A stretch of 56,968 bases of DNA, taken from the NCBI RefSeq assembly GCF_004137345.1, contig NZ_SDWV01000028.1:1-56968 (forward strand), in the 5' to 3' direction. Positions within the stretch are counted from its first letter, which is position 1. Each line of letters starts with the position of its first letter. The DNA comes from Nocardioides zhouii. Its GTDB lineage: Bacteria; Actinomycetota; Actinomycetes; Propionibacteriales; Nocardioidaceae. Both the position numbers and the translations under genes were made by a program. Below, piece by piece: positions 25,319 to 33,526 of this stretch. The notes beneath the pieces were generated by a model, which saw only the letters and a program-made list of their open reading frames with translations, was not told where the DNA came from and made no database searches.

Positions 25319-26586
25319 TGTCTCTGGTGATCAAGGGAGCCGCGCTCCTCGGTGAGCAGGCTTGCGACCTGTACGTCGATGACAGCGGGATGTTCGTCGA
25401 CTCGGCGCTGGACGGCGCCGAGACGATCGACGCCGACGGGCTGGTCGCCCTGCCCGGGCTCGTGGACCTGCACACCCACCTGCGCGAGCCCGGCCGCGAG
25501 GACGCCGAGACCGTGCTCACCGGGTCGCAGGCAGCCGCACTCGGCGGCTACACCGCGATCCTGGCGATGGCCAACACCTCGCCCGTGACCGACACCGCCG
25601 AGGCAGCGACCCGGGTCTGGGAGCTCGGCCGCGAGGCGGGGCTGGTGCACGTGGAGCCCGTCGGCGCGGTGACTCGCGGTCTGGCCGGCGAGGAGCTCGC
25701 CGAGCTCGGTCTGATGCACCGCTCGCGCGCCGGCGTGACCGTCTTCTCCGACGACGGCAAGTGCGTCCACGACGCCCGGGTGATGCGCCGAGCGCTGGAG
25801 TACGTCAAGGCGTTCGGCGGCGTGGTGTCCCAGCACTCCCAGGACCCGTCGCTCGCCGGTCCGGCGGCCTGCTGCCACGAGGGTGAGCTCTCCGGCCGGC
25901 TCGGACTTCCCGGCTGGCCCGGCATCGCGGAGGAGGTCATCGTGGCCCGCGACGTGATGCTCGCCCGCCACACCGGCTCGCGCGTCCACGTCGCGCACGT
26001 CTCGACGGCCGGCTCCGTCGAGGTGCTCCGCTGGGCCAAGGCGCAGAAGATCGATGTCACCGCCGAGGTCACGCCGCACCACCTGCTGCTCACCACCGAC
26101 CTGCTCACCGGCTACGACCCGACCTACAAGGTCAACCCGCCGCTGCGCCCGCAGGAGGACGTCGACGCCCTGCGCGAAGCGCTGCGCGACGGCACGATCG
26201 ACGCGGTCGCGACCGACCACGCGCCGCACGCCCGCCACGACAAGGAGCACGCCTTCGTCGACGCGGCCTTCGGGATGGTCGGCCTCGAGACCGCACTGGG
26301 CGTCGTCCGTACGGCGCTTCCGGACCTGTCGTGGAGCGACGTCGCGCGGGTCATGTCGACGACCCCGGCCCGGATCGCGGGGCTGGCCGACCAGGGCCGA
26401 CCGCTGGCCGCCGGGTCGCCCGCGCACGTCGTGCTGGTCGACCCCGATGCGGCTGTCACGGTCGACCGGGACGCGTCCGCCTCGCTGTCACGCAACAACC
26501 CCTGGCACGGCCGCGGGCTGACCTCGCGGGTCGTGCACACGGTGTACGCCGGCCGGGTGACGGTGCGCGACGGCGCCCTGGCCTGA
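25318..26586 (+). CDS. pyrC: Dihydroorotase
   Basis: 422 aa, type I amidohydrolase. Metal ligands D-L-H-T-H-L-R-E-P-G and, in place of the usual carboxylated Lys region, the F-S-D-D-G-K segment. Further conserved: H-V-A-H-V-S-T, V-T-P-H-H-L-L, and V-A-T-D-H-A-P-H-A with the catalytic Asp. It cyclises carbamoyl-aspartate to dihydroorotate. Coupled to pyrB by a 1-nt overlap. Last clear pyr gene of this operon; carAB and later steps are 8 kb away. Confidence 0.96.
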   Translation: MSLVIKGAALLGEQACDLYVDDSGMFVDSALDGAETIDADGLVALPGLVDLHTHLREPGREDAETVLTGSQAAALGGYTAILAMANTSPVTDTAEAATRVWELGREAGLVHVEPVGAVTRGLAGEELAELGLMHRSRAGVTVFSDDGKCVHDARVMRRALEYVKAFGGVVSQHSQDPSLAGPAACCHEGELSGRLGLPGWPGIAEEVIVARDVMLARHTGSRVHVAHVSTAGSVEVLRWAKAQKIDVTAEVTPHHLLLTTDLLTGYDPTYKVNPPLRPQEDVDALREALRDGTIDAVATDHAPHARHDKEHAFVDAAFGMVGLETALGVVRTALPDLSWSDVARVMSTTPARIAGLADQGRPLAAGSPAHVVLVDPDAAVTVDRDASASLSRNNPWHGRGLTSRVVHTVYAGRVTVRDGALA

Positions 26587-26598
26587 CATGCTCCGAGG

Positions 26599-28158
26599 GT
26601 GACCGACCCCGCGGACTGGCTGCTCACCGCGAGCGAACGTGCCAACGCAGACACGGTGATCGACCAGCAGTGCGACGACGGCACCGCCTGGCTCGACGGC
26701 AACCTCGTCACGCCGCTGGTGCACGGCTCGGCGTACTTCGCCGACCTCCACGCCCGGCTCCTGGCCACCGAGCCCGGTGACCTGGTCCTCTTCACCGACT
26801 GGCAGGGTGACGCCGACGAGCGGCTCACCGGCGAGCCTGGCAGCGAGGTGCTCGAGGTGCTGGGCTCGGCCGACGAGCGCGGGGTCGACGTCCGCGGCCT
26901 GGTCTGGCGCTCGCACCTCGACCAGACCGGGTTCTTCGCCGCCGAGAACCGCCACCTCGGGGAGCGCCTGCAGCAGCGCGGCGCCGAGGTGCTCCTCGAC
27001 ATGCGGGTGCGCGCCGGCGGCTCGCACCACCAGAAGTTCGTGGTGATCCGCCACCGCGACGACCCGTCGCGCGACGTCGCCTGGATCGGCGGGATCGACC
27101 TCGCCCACAGCCGGCGCGACGACGCCGAGCACCGGGGTGACCCGCAGTCCGACCCCCTCGCCGACGAGTACGGCGACCGCCCGCCGTGGCACGACGTCCA
27201 GGTCCGGGTGCAGGGCCCCGCCGTGCATGCCGTCGAGACCGTCTTCCGCGAGCGGTGGGAGGACCCGACGCCCCTGAGCCGCAGCCCGCTGCGGCAGTGG
27301 GCCGACCGGCTGCGCCGCCTCGACACCAGCCCGGACCCGCTGCCTCCGCAGTCGCCTCCGCCGCCCGTGGCCGGGGCGCACCGCGTGCAGCTGTTGCGCA
27401 CCTACCCGAACCTCCGGCACGGGCGCGACTACCCCTTCGCCCGGGGCGGCGAGCGCTCCGTGGCCCGCGGCTACACCAAGGCCGTACGCCGGGCGCGACG
27501 GCTGGTCTACGTCGAGGACCAGTACTTCTGGGGCGACGACGTCGCAGGCACGTTCCTGCCCGCGCTGCGCGAGCACCCGGAGCTGCGCGTGGTCGTGGTG
27601 ATCCCGCTCTACCCCGACGTCGCCGGCAGGCTGTCCCGGCCCGCCGAGCTCCTCGGACGCACCCGCGCGCTGAAGGCCCTGATCGAGGCCGCTCCCGGTC
27701 GGGTGGCGGCGTACGGCATCGAGAACCACGCCGGCACGCCGGTCTACGTCCACGCCAAGGTGTGCGTGATGGACGACGTCTGGGCGAGCGTCGGCTCGGA
27801 CAACTTCAACCGCCGCTCCTGGACCCACGACTCCGAGCTGTCCTGCGTCGTCCTCGACGAGGACTACGCCACCTCGCTGCGCCTCGAGCTGGCCGCCGAG
27901 CACCTCGACCGCGAGCCCGGCGACACCGACGACCTGCGCGACCCGTACGCGATGTACGACGCCTACGAGCATTCGGCAGCCGCGCTCGACGCCTGGCACG
28001 ACGGTGGACGGACGGGGGAGCGACCGCCCGGGCGGCTGCGGACGCTGCCGCTGGAGGAGCTCGGTCCGTGGCAGGCACGGCTGGCGCAGCTCCCGCTGTC
28101 ACACGTGCACGACCCCGACGGTCGTCCCGGCCCGCTGCGGGGCGGGACGGACTACTGA
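26599..28158 (+). CDS. Phospholipase D-like protein with one degenerate HKD motif
   Basis: 519 aa. Two PLD halves. The first HKD reads H144-Q-K146-F-V-V-I-R151, with Arg where Asp is expected, though D-D follows a little later. The second, H385-A-K387-V-C-V-M-D392 then G-S-D-N-F-N-R-R-S-W, is complete. V-Y-V-E-D-Q-Y-F-W precedes motif 2 as in eukaryotic-type PLD. No signal peptide is evident, so it is probably cytosolic or at the inner membrane face. GTG 26599 starts 12 nt after pyrC, so it may be read through from the pyr operon, but no functional link is obvious. Confidence 0.87.
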   Translation: MTDPADWLLTASERANADTVIDQQCDDGTAWLDGNLVTPLVHGSAYFADLHARLLATEPGDLVLFTDWQGDADERLTGEPGSEVLEVLGSADERGVDVRGLVWRSHLDQTGFFAAENRHLGERLQQRGAEVLLDMRVRAGGSHHQKFVVIRHRDDPSRDVAWIGGIDLAHSRRDDAEHRGDPQSDPLADEYGDRPPWHDVQVRVQGPAVHAVETVFRERWEDPTPLSRSPLRQWADRLRRLDTSPDPLPPQSPPPPVAGAHRVQLLRTYPNLRHGRDYPFARGGERSVARGYTKAVRRARRLVYVEDQYFWGDDVAGTFLPALREHPELRVVVVIPLYPDVAGRLSRPAELLGRTRALKALIEAAPGRVAAYGIENHAGTPVYVHAKVCVMDDVWASVGSDNFNRRSWTHDSELSCVVLDEDYATSLRLELAAEHLDREPGDTDDLRDPYAMYDAYEHSAAALDAWHDGGRTGERPPGRLRTLPLEELGPWQARLAQLPLSHVHDPDGRPGPLRGGTDY

Positions 28159-28164
28159 CCCTCG

Positions 28165-28809
28165 TCAGTCCCGGCGCGGCCGGAGGTCGAGGACGTTGTC
28201 GACCCCGCGGTCGCGGACCGTCGTACGTCCTCGCGTGACGGTGACGGTGTTCCCGTCCCCGGTGAGGACGACGCGGACGGCGCGGGTGAGCGCGACGCTG
28301 CTGCCGGCACCGGTGATCCGGGTGCGGTACGCCTTGCGCGCCGTGACCGTGTCGGCCCCGCGCACGCGGAGCGCGTTGATCGTGTCCGCCGTCAGCGACG
28401 AGGAGCTGCTGGTGAGCTCCGCGCGCTCGACCAGCCCGGCGACGGTGACCGTCGACCCGGCGCCACTGAGCGCCAACGACCGGATGCTCGGGGCGGTGAT
28501 GCTGGTGTCGGCACCGCCGACCTGTACCTCGGTCAGGGGCTTGGCGGTCACCGTGTTGCCGGCGCCGTCCACGAGCAGCCGCGTCGCGCCCGGCATCGTC
28601 ACGGTCATCCCGTCGCCGGTCAGCCGGACCACGCCGCAGGGGCCGCGCAGGTCGTACTCGACGTCGTCCCAGGCCAGGACGGTCTCCGACCCGAGCTCGC
28701 ACTGCACGGGGATGACGAGACCCGCCGCCTGGGCCGGTACCGCGGCGGCGCCGACGGCGACGGGGGTCAGGACGAGGAGCGCGGACAGGGCATTCCGGTG
28801 GAAGGACAC
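28165..28809 (-). CDS. Secreted DUF3060-like beta-helix protein
   Basis: 214 aa. A signal peptide (A-L-S-A-L-L-V-L-T-P-V-A-V-G-A-A-A, cut after A-Q-A) is followed by repeated short strands of the type G-x-G-N/S-T/S-V-T/A-V (for example G-D-G-N-T-V-T-V), typical of DUF3060 and of right-handed beta-helix stacks. No catalytic residues or anchors are seen. GTG 28809 is preceded by TACTCT at a leaderless distance. Convergent with the phospholipase D gene, 6 bp between stops. Confidence 0.78.
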   Translation of the reverse strand: MSFHRNALSALLVLTPVAVGAAAVPAQAAGLVIPVQCELGSETVLAWDDVEYDLRGPCGVVRLTGDGMTVTMPGATRLLVDGAGNTVTAKPLTEVQVGGADTSITAPSIRSLALSGAGSTVTVAGLVERAELTSSSSSLTADTINALRVRGADTVTARKAYRTRITGAGSSVALTRAVRVVLTGDGNTVTVTRGRTTVRDRGVDNVLDLRPRRD

Positions 28810-28815
28810 ATACCG

Positions 28816-28821
28816 AGAGTA
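28816..28821 (-). promoter_or_regulatory. -10 element, leaderless DUF3060-like gene promoter
   Basis: TACTCT on the minus strand, 6 nt before GTG 28809. Confidence 0.4.
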
Positions 28822-28855
28822 CGCATGTTCACCGGGCCGCGGGCCGTGCGTCGCG

Positions 28856-29599
28856 TCACACCGTCCGGGTGACCGTACCGGTCCGCGGGTCGCGGTCGGT
28901 GAGGCAGTAGACCTGGCCGCCGGGCGCCATCAGCACGGACCAGTAGGCGTGCACCGCCCGCACCGTCGCGCCCAGCCGGACATGGCGGTCGGTGTCGGCG
29001 GCGCGGTCGGCGGTGGCGAGGTCCGGGTGCGCCCGGCCCGGTCCGTCGGGATCGTCGAGGCGCTGGAGCAGGATGCGCGGCTGGTCCGGTGCCACGAGAC
29101 GGGCAAAGCCGGGAGCGGTCGCCTCCTGCAGCTCGCGGCCGGTCAGGTCGCGCCAGAAAGCAACCTCCGTGTCCCACGACGACGACGGGATGTCGAGGCA
29201 GACCTGGTCGAGGATCGTGGACCCGTCGCGGACCAGGACGGGCCTGTCGTCGAGATGGTCGGCGAGCAGTGTCTGGCAGAACGTGAAGCCGCCGGGGGAG
29301 CGCATCACCTCGACGTCGTGGTAGGTCCAGGCGGTCGTGGCGCCGAGCTCGCGCGCCTGCTCGATGGTCGCCGGCCGGTCGACCGAGTCGAGGTCGAGGT
29401 GGAGCCCCGCGGGACCGTCGACGGCCTGCATCTTGACGTACGCCGACCCAGCCGCCGGCAGCAGCGTGAGGAACTGGCCGTCCTCGCCGCGTCGCTCGGA
29501 GACGCGCCACCCGGTGGCGGCCGACCAGAAGGCGACGGCCTCCTCGAAGGTGACGACCGGTGAGTCGAGGAAGACCTGGATCCACGGCAGAGGGGTCAT
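28856..29599 (-). CDS. VOC (glyoxalase/bleomycin-resistance) family protein, two domains
   Basis: 247 aa with two VOC modules, about residues 5-118 and 125-235. Each module has V/I-x-L-D-x-P then F-W-x-x-x-T-G-W/R. The metal-ligand pattern is incomplete in both, so it may bind a ligand rather than catalyse. ATG 29599 has AGGA 8 nt upstream. The 33-bp gap to the divergent VOC gene must hold both promoters, suggesting joint control. Confidence 0.83.
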   Translation of the reverse strand: MTPLPWIQVFLDSPVVTFEEAVAFWSAATGWRVSERRGEDGQFLTLLPAAGSAYVKMQAVDGPAGLHLDLDSVDRPATIEQARELGATTAWTYHDVEVMRSPGGFTFCQTLLADHLDDRPVLVRDGSTILDQVCLDIPSSSWDTEVAFWRDLTGRELQEATAPGFARLVAPDQPRILLQRLDDPDGPGRAHPDLATADRAADTDRHVRLGATVRAVHAYWSVLMAPGGQVYCLTDRDPRTGTVTRTV

Positions 29600-29620
29600 G
29601 ACATCGATCCTGACACCTCG

Positions 29621-29626
29621 TAGGTT
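29621..29626 (+). promoter_or_regulatory. -10 element, leaderless VOC promoter
   Basis: TAGGTT, 6 nt before ATG 29633. Confidence 0.5.
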
Positions 29627-29632
29627 CGACGG

Positions 29633-30472
29633 ATGAGCGACGTCCCGCTGCTGCTGCACACGGTCCTCGACGCCCGCGACGTGCGGCAGGAGGCGGATTT
29701 CTGGCGCACGTTGCTCCGCCTGGTCTACCGACCCGGCGACGAGGCGCCGGGGGATGCCGACTGGCTGGTGCTGATCCACGACGACGGGCGCCGCTGCCTC
29801 GCGATCCAGGAGGTCGAGTCGCTGCCCGAGAGCAGCTGGCCGGAACCTGGACACCCGTCGGTGAGCCACCTCGACACCACCGTGCCCGACCGCGAGGCCC
29901 TCGACGCCGCCCACGAGCGCGTCCTCGCGCTGGGCGGCGAGCTCCGCCTCGACCGTACCGACGACCCCGCCGAGCCGCTGCGGGCGTACGCCAGTCCCGC
30001 CGGCCACGTCTTCTGCGTCTTCGTGGCACCCACGGCGCCCGGCGCCGCGCGTCGTACGCGAACGGGGACGTGCTCGTTCCGGCTGATGCCGACCGACGAG
30101 CTCGCCGAGGCGCCGTCCAGCCTGGTCGTCGACGAGGTGGCGGCCGGCCGGGCGACGCTGCTGACGTACACCTGGTGGCACCCGCGGGACGGTGAGCAGA
30201 CGGGCACCCTCGTGCTCGGCGTCGCCGGCGACGATGGCACCGTCACCGCGTCCTGGGTCGACAGCTGGCACCAGCCGGACGTCGTGCTGCTGACCGGGAC
30301 GGGCGACACGACCTCAGGATCGGTGGGCTACGACTACGCACCGGGGTGGCGGTGGGAGGTCGACGTCACCGTCGGCGAGGCGACCATCTCGATGGTCATG
30401 CGCAACGTCGTGCCGGAGGGCCAGGGCGGCCCGGCGGGGCCGTACGACGTGATGCGGGCGAGCTGGACCTAG
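29633..30472 (+). CDS. VOC family protein fused to a DUF1579-like beta domain
   Basis: 279 aa. Residues 1-133 form a VOC-like module (D-A-R-D-V-R-Q-E-A-D-F-W, S-H-L-D-T-T-V-P-D, A-S-P-A-G-H-V-F-C-V-F). Residues 145-279 form a separate beta-barrel with T-Y-T-W-W-H-P-R-D-G-E-Q-T-G-T-L-V-L and W-R-W-E-V-D-V, resembling DUF1579/lipocalin-like proteins. The fusion is uncommon in my experience. Divergent from another VOC gene; the stop shares CTAG with the convergent gene. Confidence 0.75.
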   Translation: MSDVPLLLHTVLDARDVRQEADFWRTLLRLVYRPGDEAPGDADWLVLIHDDGRRCLAIQEVESLPESSWPEPGHPSVSHLDTTVPDREALDAAHERVLALGGELRLDRTDDPAEPLRAYASPAGHVFCVFVAPTAPGAARRTRTGTCSFRLMPTDELAEAPSSLVVDEVAAGRATLLTYTWWHPRDGEQTGTLVLGVAGDDGTVTASWVDSWHQPDVVLLTGTGDTTSGSVGYDYAPGWRWEVDVTVGEATISMVMRNVVPEGQGGPAGPYDVMRASWT

Positions 30473-31707
30473 GCCAGGCCGAGCGCCCGCGCCTCCTCCC
30501 ACAGGTCCTCGCGCACGCTCGGGTGGGCGGCGTACTGGATGAGGTTGCGCGCCTGCTCGCGCTCGCTGCGCCCCCACATCCATGCGATGCCCTGCTCGGT
30601 CACCACCGCTCCGTGCTGGAACGACGTCACCGGCTCGTCGACCAGCGGCACGATCGTCGACACGTCGGCGCGCGGGTGCCAGCTGCGCAGCGCCATGAAC
30701 GCCCGACCACCCGGCGAGTGGCTCGCGCCGACCGTGAAGTCGGTCTGCCCGCCGAACCCGCTGTAGATGCGTGCCCCGATCCGGGACGCGTTGGCCTGGT
30801 CGAACAGGTCGACCTGGAGGGCCGTGTTGATCGAGGTCATCGCCGGCTGCTGCGCGATCTCGGCCGGCGAGTTCGTCGTCTCGGTCCGCAGCATCCGGAC
30901 CCGCGGGTTGTTGTCGACCCAGTCGTAGAGCTCCTGACTGCCGAAGACGAACGACGTACGCACGGGGGTGCCGCGGTCGAGCGCCCCCGCCTCCTCGAGG
31001 ACGAGGACACCGTCGCTGAACATCTCGGTCCAGATCTTCAGTCCGCGGCGCTCGAGGACTCCGGCGATCGTCGCGTCGGGGACCTCGCCGATGCCCGCCT
31101 GCAGCGTCGCCCCGTCACCGATCTCGGCGGCCACCCGGGACCCGATGAGCCGGGCGTCGTCGCCCGGCACCCGACCGGTGTGGGTGGTGAGGGGTGCGTC
31201 CACCTCGACACCGAGGTCGAGGTCCTCGACCGACACCTCCGCGTCACCGAAGGTCCACGGCATGCGGGGGTTGAGCATCGCGACCACCAGCGCGCCCCGC
31301 TCGCGGGCGGCCTCGATGGCGGCGGGCAGGACGTTGACCTCGAGCCCGAGCGAGACCAGTCCGTTGCGCGGCGTCGTGGTGTGCACGACGACCACGTCGG
31401 GTGCCAGTGGGCCGTGGAAGAGCCGCGGCACCATGGACAGCCGGCAGGGGACGTACGCCAGGCGGGGGTGGCGCCGGAAGCCTGGTCCGACGAACGTCGT
31501 CTCCGGCACGACCCCGTCGTGCATCGGCAGGTCAGGCTGGGCGTTGAGGGCGTGGAGGCGGGCTGCAGGGAGCTCCGTCAGCAAGGGACCGAGCAGGGCC
31601 ACGGGGGAGGCGAAGTTGCCGCTCGTCACCACCCGCGGGTCGTGGTCGAGCGCACCGCAGTGCTCCCGCACCTCACGGACTCCCTGCTCGAGCTCGACGA
31701 CACGCAT
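30469..31707 (-). CDS. Acetyl-CoA hydrolase/CoA-transferase family protein
   Basis: 412 aa, family I CoA-transferase of the acetyl-CoA hydrolase/4-hydroxybutyrate CoA-transferase type. Visible: G-I-G-E-V-P-D-A-T, L-K-I-W-T-E-M-F-S-D-G (the Glu here is the likely thioester-forming nucleophile) and G-G-Q-T-D-F-T-V-G-A at the CoA pocket. Could recycle acetyl-CoA or transfer CoA between short acids. Single gene, start ATG 31707. It lies in a region of unrelated enzymes. Confidence 0.88.
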   Translation of the reverse strand: MRVVELEQGVREVREHCGALDHDPRVVTSGNFASPVALLGPLLTELPAARLHALNAQPDLPMHDGVVPETTFVGPGFRRHPRLAYVPCRLSMVPRLFHGPLAPDVVVVHTTTPRNGLVSLGLEVNVLPAAIEAARERGALVVAMLNPRMPWTFGDAEVSVEDLDLGVEVDAPLTTHTGRVPGDDARLIGSRVAAEIGDGATLQAGIGEVPDATIAGVLERRGLKIWTEMFSDGVLVLEEAGALDRGTPVRTSFVFGSQELYDWVDNNPRVRMLRTETTNSPAEIAQQPAMTSINTALQVDLFDQANASRIGARIYSGFGGQTDFTVGASHSPGGRAFMALRSWHPRADVSTIVPLVDEPVTSFQHGAVVTEQGIAWMWGRSEREQARNLIQYAAHPSVREDLWEEARALGLA

Positions 31708-31764
31708 GGACCCAGCGTGTCAGCACGCGCCACAAAATGAATGGGCCGTTCGGGCCCTCGGTCC

Positions 31765-31770
31765 TAGGCT
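31765..31770 (+). promoter_or_regulatory. -10 element of the ABC-F leader
   Basis: TAGGCT, 9 nt before the ATG of the five-codon mini-ORF. Confidence 0.45.
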
Positions 31771-31779
31771 GGTCGCACC

Positions 31780-31797
31780 ATGTGGATCCAGGACTGA
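31780..31797 (+). CDS. Candidate leader peptide MWIQD
   Basis: ATG TGG ATC CAG GAC TGA lies 9 nt after a -10 hexamer, so it would be translated from a leaderless or nearly leaderless mRNA. It is followed by hairpins and the ABC-F gene. Antibiotic-resistance ABC-F genes are often controlled by ribosome stalling on such short peptides. Only position and context support it. Confidence 0.4.
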   Translation: MWIQD

Positions 31798-31800
31798 ACC

Positions 31801-31869
31801 GACTCGCGTCCGCGGCGGCGCACCAGTGCGCCCTCCTGCCCGGCGAGTCACCCTCCTGACGCCGAAGGA
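31801..31869 (+). promoter_or_regulatory. Attenuator-like hairpins before the ABC-F gene
   Basis: Outer stem GACTCGC (31801-31807) with GCGAGTC (31843-31849); inner stem GGCGCAC (31817-31823) with GTGCGCC (31826-31832); both perfect. After it, TCCT (31854-31857) can pair with AGGA (31866-31869), the Shine-Dalgarno of the next gene. A stalled ribosome on the mini-ORF would disturb the outer stem. Confidence 0.45.
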
Positions 31870-31876
31870 CCACCGC

Positions 31877-33499
31877 ATGTCCGAACCGACCACCACGCTC
31901 GCGCCGCTCGTCGTAGCCGGGCTGTCCGTCACCTTCCCCGACCGCGCCGTCCTGACCGGGATCGACCTGCTCGCCCAGCCCGGCCGCCGGATCGGGCTCG
32001 TCGGGGAGAACGGCGTCGGCAAGTCCACCCTGCTCCGGGCCGTGGCTGGCCGGCTGCCCGACCGCGCGCAGGTCTCGGGGACGATCGAGGCGCCCGCAGA
32101 CCTCGTGCTGCTGGGGCAGGAGCCGCCCTTTCGGGACCGGGCCACCGTCGCCGAGGTCCTCGCGATGACCCTCGCGCCCCTGCGCACGGCGGTGGCCGAC
32201 GTCGAGCGGCTCGCGGCCGGGGTGGGCAGCGCGGTCGGCGCCGCGGCGTACGGGCGCGCCCTCGAGCTCGCGGTCGCCCACGACGCGTGGGACGCCGACC
32301 GCCGGGCGTCCGTCGCGGCCGCTCGGCTCGGGCTCGACCACCTCGATCCCGAGCGGGCCGTGGGGACGCTGTCCGGAGGTCAGCGCACCCGTCTCGCGCT
32401 CGCCACGATCATGACCACCCGGCCGACGTGCCTGCTGCTCGACGAGCCCACCAACCATCTCGACGACGAGGCGATCGAGGTGCTGACCGGCTTCCTGCTC
32501 GAACTCCCGGGAGTCGTGCTGCTGGCGAGCCACGACCGGGTGCTGCTCGACGACGTCTGCACGGACCTCGTCGACCTCGACGCCGGCGAGCTCGGCACGG
32601 ACGGGAGCGGCGGGCGCCGGTTCGGCGGCAGCTGGAGCGCGTACGAGGCCGCGCGCGCCGAGGCCCGTCGGCGCTGGGAGCAGACGTACGCCGAGCAGCA
32701 GGAGGAGCTCACCCGCCTGCGCGCCGCCACCCGGATCGGCACCGGCGCGATCGCGCACGATCGGGGCCCGACCGACGGCGACAAGTACATCTACTCGTGG
32801 AAGGGCGGTCGGGTCGACCAGACCCTGGCCCGCCGCAAGAAGGACGCGCAGCGACGGCTCGACATCGCCGAGCGCGAACAGCTGGGCAAGCCACCGGCGC
32901 CGCTACGGTTCCGAGGTGAGCTGACGACCACCGCGTCCGGGCGGCTCGTCCAGGCGCGCGACGTGGAGGTCGCGGGTCGGATGCGCGTCGACCGGCTCGA
33001 CCTCGCGGCGGGGGAGCACCTGCTCCTCACCGGAGCCAACGGGTCGGGCAAGTCCACCCTGCTGGGCGCCCTGTCCGGGCGGCTGGCCGCCACCCGCGGC
33101 TCGGTCGACGTCTCCGCCCGCACGGTCCGCGAGCTCACCCAGGACCCGAGTCCCTCCGACCCGGCGCGCTCCGCGCTGGCGACGTACGACGCTGCTGTCC
33201 GCGACCTCGCCGACCCGCCGCGCCTCCGCGAGCTCGGACTGCTGCACCCACGCGACCACCGCACGCCTGTCGGCAGCCTGTCGGTCGGCCAGCGGCGGCG
33301 GCTGCAGCTGGCGGTCGCGATCGCCGCCGCGCCCGACCTGCTCCTGCTCGACGAGCCGACCAACCACGTCTCGCTCGCCCTCGCCGGCGAGCTCGAGGAA
33401 GCACTCGGCGCAGCACCCGGCGGGGTCGTGCTGGCCTCCCACGACCGGTGGCTGCGGCGCCGCTGGGAGGGACCAGAGCTGGGCCTGACTCAATGGTGA
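31877..33499 (+). CDS. ABC-F family ATP-binding protein (possible ribosome-protection type)
   Basis: 540 aa, two ABC domains, no membrane domain. Walker A motifs at G43-E-N-G-V-G-K-S-T and G386-A-N-G-S-G-K-S-T; signatures L-S-G-G-Q-R and L-S-V-G-Q-R-R-R-L-Q; Walker B L-L-L-D-E-P-T-N-H in both. The charged interdomain linker (about residues 255-345) is the P-site tRNA interaction motif, which in resistance proteins enters the peptidyl-transferase centre. Resemblance to macrolide/lincosamide-producer ABC-F proteins is suggestive but not proof of drug resistance. AAGGA lies 7 nt before ATG 31877. Confidence 0.9.
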   Translation: MSEPTTTLAPLVVAGLSVTFPDRAVLTGIDLLAQPGRRIGLVGENGVGKSTLLRAVAGRLPDRAQVSGTIEAPADLVLLGQEPPFRDRATVAEVLAMTLAPLRTAVADVERLAAGVGSAVGAAAYGRALELAVAHDAWDADRRASVAAARLGLDHLDPERAVGTLSGGQRTRLALATIMTTRPTCLLLDEPTNHLDDEAIEVLTGFLLELPGVVLLASHDRVLLDDVCTDLVDLDAGELGTDGSGGRRFGGSWSAYEAARAEARRRWEQTYAEQQEELTRLRAATRIGTGAIAHDRGPTDGDKYIYSWKGGRVDQTLARRKKDAQRRLDIAEREQLGKPPAPLRFRGELTTTASGRLVQARDVEVAGRMRVDRLDLAAGEHLLLTGANGSGKSTLLGALSGRLAATRGSVDVSARTVRELTQDPSPSDPARSALATYDAAVRDLADPPRLRELGLLHPRDHRTPVGSLSVGQRRRLQLAVAIAAAPDLLLLDEPTNHVSLALAGELEEALGAAPGGVVLASHDRWLRRRWEGPELGLTQW

Positions 33500-33526
33500 T
33501 GACTGCCGGGGGGACACGTGCCGACG

